Shown here: positions 63,800 to 64,000 of the stretch, piece by piece
Position numbering within the stretch: position 1 is the first letter of the stretch
How the letters are laid out: every line of letters starts with the position of its first letter
Source of the DNA: Lachnospiraceae bacterium
GTDB taxonomy: Bacteria > Bacillota_A > Clostridia > Lachnospirales > Lachnospiraceae
Assembly (NCBI GenBank): GCA_021770615.1
Contig: JAETQR010000009.1
Coordinates: 1-64,000 of the forward strand
DNA: 64,000 nucleotides
Reading direction: 5' to 3'
The notes under the pieces: generated by a model
Seen by the model: the letters and a program-made list of their open reading frames with translations, nothing else
Database searches by the model: none
What the model was told of the DNA's origin: nothing
Made by a program: the position numbers and the translations under genes

Positions 63800-63901
63800 A
63801 ATTTTCTCCATTCCTGCGCATTTTGCACACAAAAAAATAAATTTTTTAAAACTCCAACCAGAGAGATCGGTATGCCCCTAATAAATATTGGGGGATTTAA
63901 T

Positions 63902-63929
63902 TTGCCATTTTTATTATAAGTGATATATA
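63902..63929 (+). promoter_or_regulatory. promoter of the gene starting at 63951
   Basis: TTGCCA (63902-63907), a 16-nt spacer and TATATA (63924-63929), upstream of AAGGAG and a TTG start. The 63800-63901 region diverging from prmA holds only a weak CCCC/GGGG hairpin. Confidence 0.5.
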
Positions 63930-63950
63930 TCGTATTAGGCAAGGAGATTT

Positions 63951-64000
63951 TTGGACAAATCATGGAAATTAATTTTTGCAGTTGCGGTTTTTTCAACTGA
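63951..64000 (+). CDS. start of an exported protein, truncated by the window end
   Basis: TTG 63951 follows AAGGAG (63941-63946) by 4 nt and opens a frame MDKSWKLIFAVAVFST that runs off the window. A short basic start plus a hydrophobic stretch looks like a signal peptide or first membrane helix. Only 16 residues are visible, so nothing further can be said. An overlapping 12-codon ATG frame (63962) ends at the last base and is less plausible. Confidence 0.55.
   Translation, partial: MDKSWKLIFAVAVFST

Overview
The window looks like a chromosomal segment of an anaerobic Firmicute of the class Clostridia, most likely family Lachnospiraceae. The evidence is strong AGGAGG ribosome binding sites, sigma-A promoters with 17-nt spacers, a SCIFF (six-Cys) peptide with its radical SAM maturase, DapL-type lysine synthesis, TIGR04086 and DUF5716/DUF5717-type proteins, and Bacillus-like blocks (mbl-flhO-flhP and comFC-yvyF). 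I see no prophage, insertion sequence, CRISPR array or integrase. Species cannot be named from the sequence alone.

Layout. 1-5.95 kb: tRNA-Asn, a ClbS/DfsB-like protein with a WYL regulator, an exported DUF362 protein, an XRE-HTH/aminotransferase fusion and a hemerythrin-domain protein. 6.1-11.3 kb: cell wall genes (two L,D-transpeptidases, a DedA protein, a multi-pass membrane protein) around a tRNA-Glu/tRNA-Cys pair separated by a 75-bp tandem repeat. 11.4-18.4 kb: leuS with a structured leader holding a short upstream ORF, a MATE exporter, a FliK-like protein and a Y-family polymerase. 18.6-30.8 kb: dapL, a DUF1002 protein, three consecutive CDP-glycerol glycerophosphotransferase genes (two fused to GT2 domains), a coiled-coil protein, a Ca2+-type P-ATPase and an MntP/YtaF-like protein. 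31.0-35.6 kb: four tandem paralogous lipoproteins, one broken by a single in-frame stop. 35.7-46.6 kb: an HD hydrolase/YwgA-like pair, a membrane protein, and a six-gene operon (very large DUF5717-type protein, Hsp70/actin-like DUF5716-type protein, repeat protein, coiled-coil membrane protein, CBS protein, thiE). 46.7-49.7 kb: PHP phosphoesterase, TIGR04086 protein, scfA and scfB. 50-56.7 kb: mreB/mbl, two rod/hook proteins, a rod-binding protein, recD2, comFC and yvyF. 56.7-64 kb: glf and a GT2, a small TIGR04076/GNAT cassette, an ECF sigma factor with a beta-propeller anti-sigma-like protein, prmA, and the start of one more gene.

How it fits together. Much of the window concerns the cell envelope: wall cross-linking, polyol-phosphate polymer synthesis, galactofuranose supply, MreB/Mbl and flagellar rod parts.

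The most unusual material is non-coding. Two unrelated families of long palindromic elements each occur twice. In each family the core sequence is conserved while the long flanking stems differ completely in sequence yet remain perfectly or nearly perfectly paired. Family A (58903-58991 and 60053-60139) lies in inverted orientation around the TIGR04076/GNAT cassette. Family B (15264-15398 and 27422-27547) lies between convergent genes. Other points worth a second look are the leuS leader, an apparent AUC start for comFC, a duplicated segment at the thiE/PHP 3' junction, and an internal start within the HTH-aminotransferase fusion.
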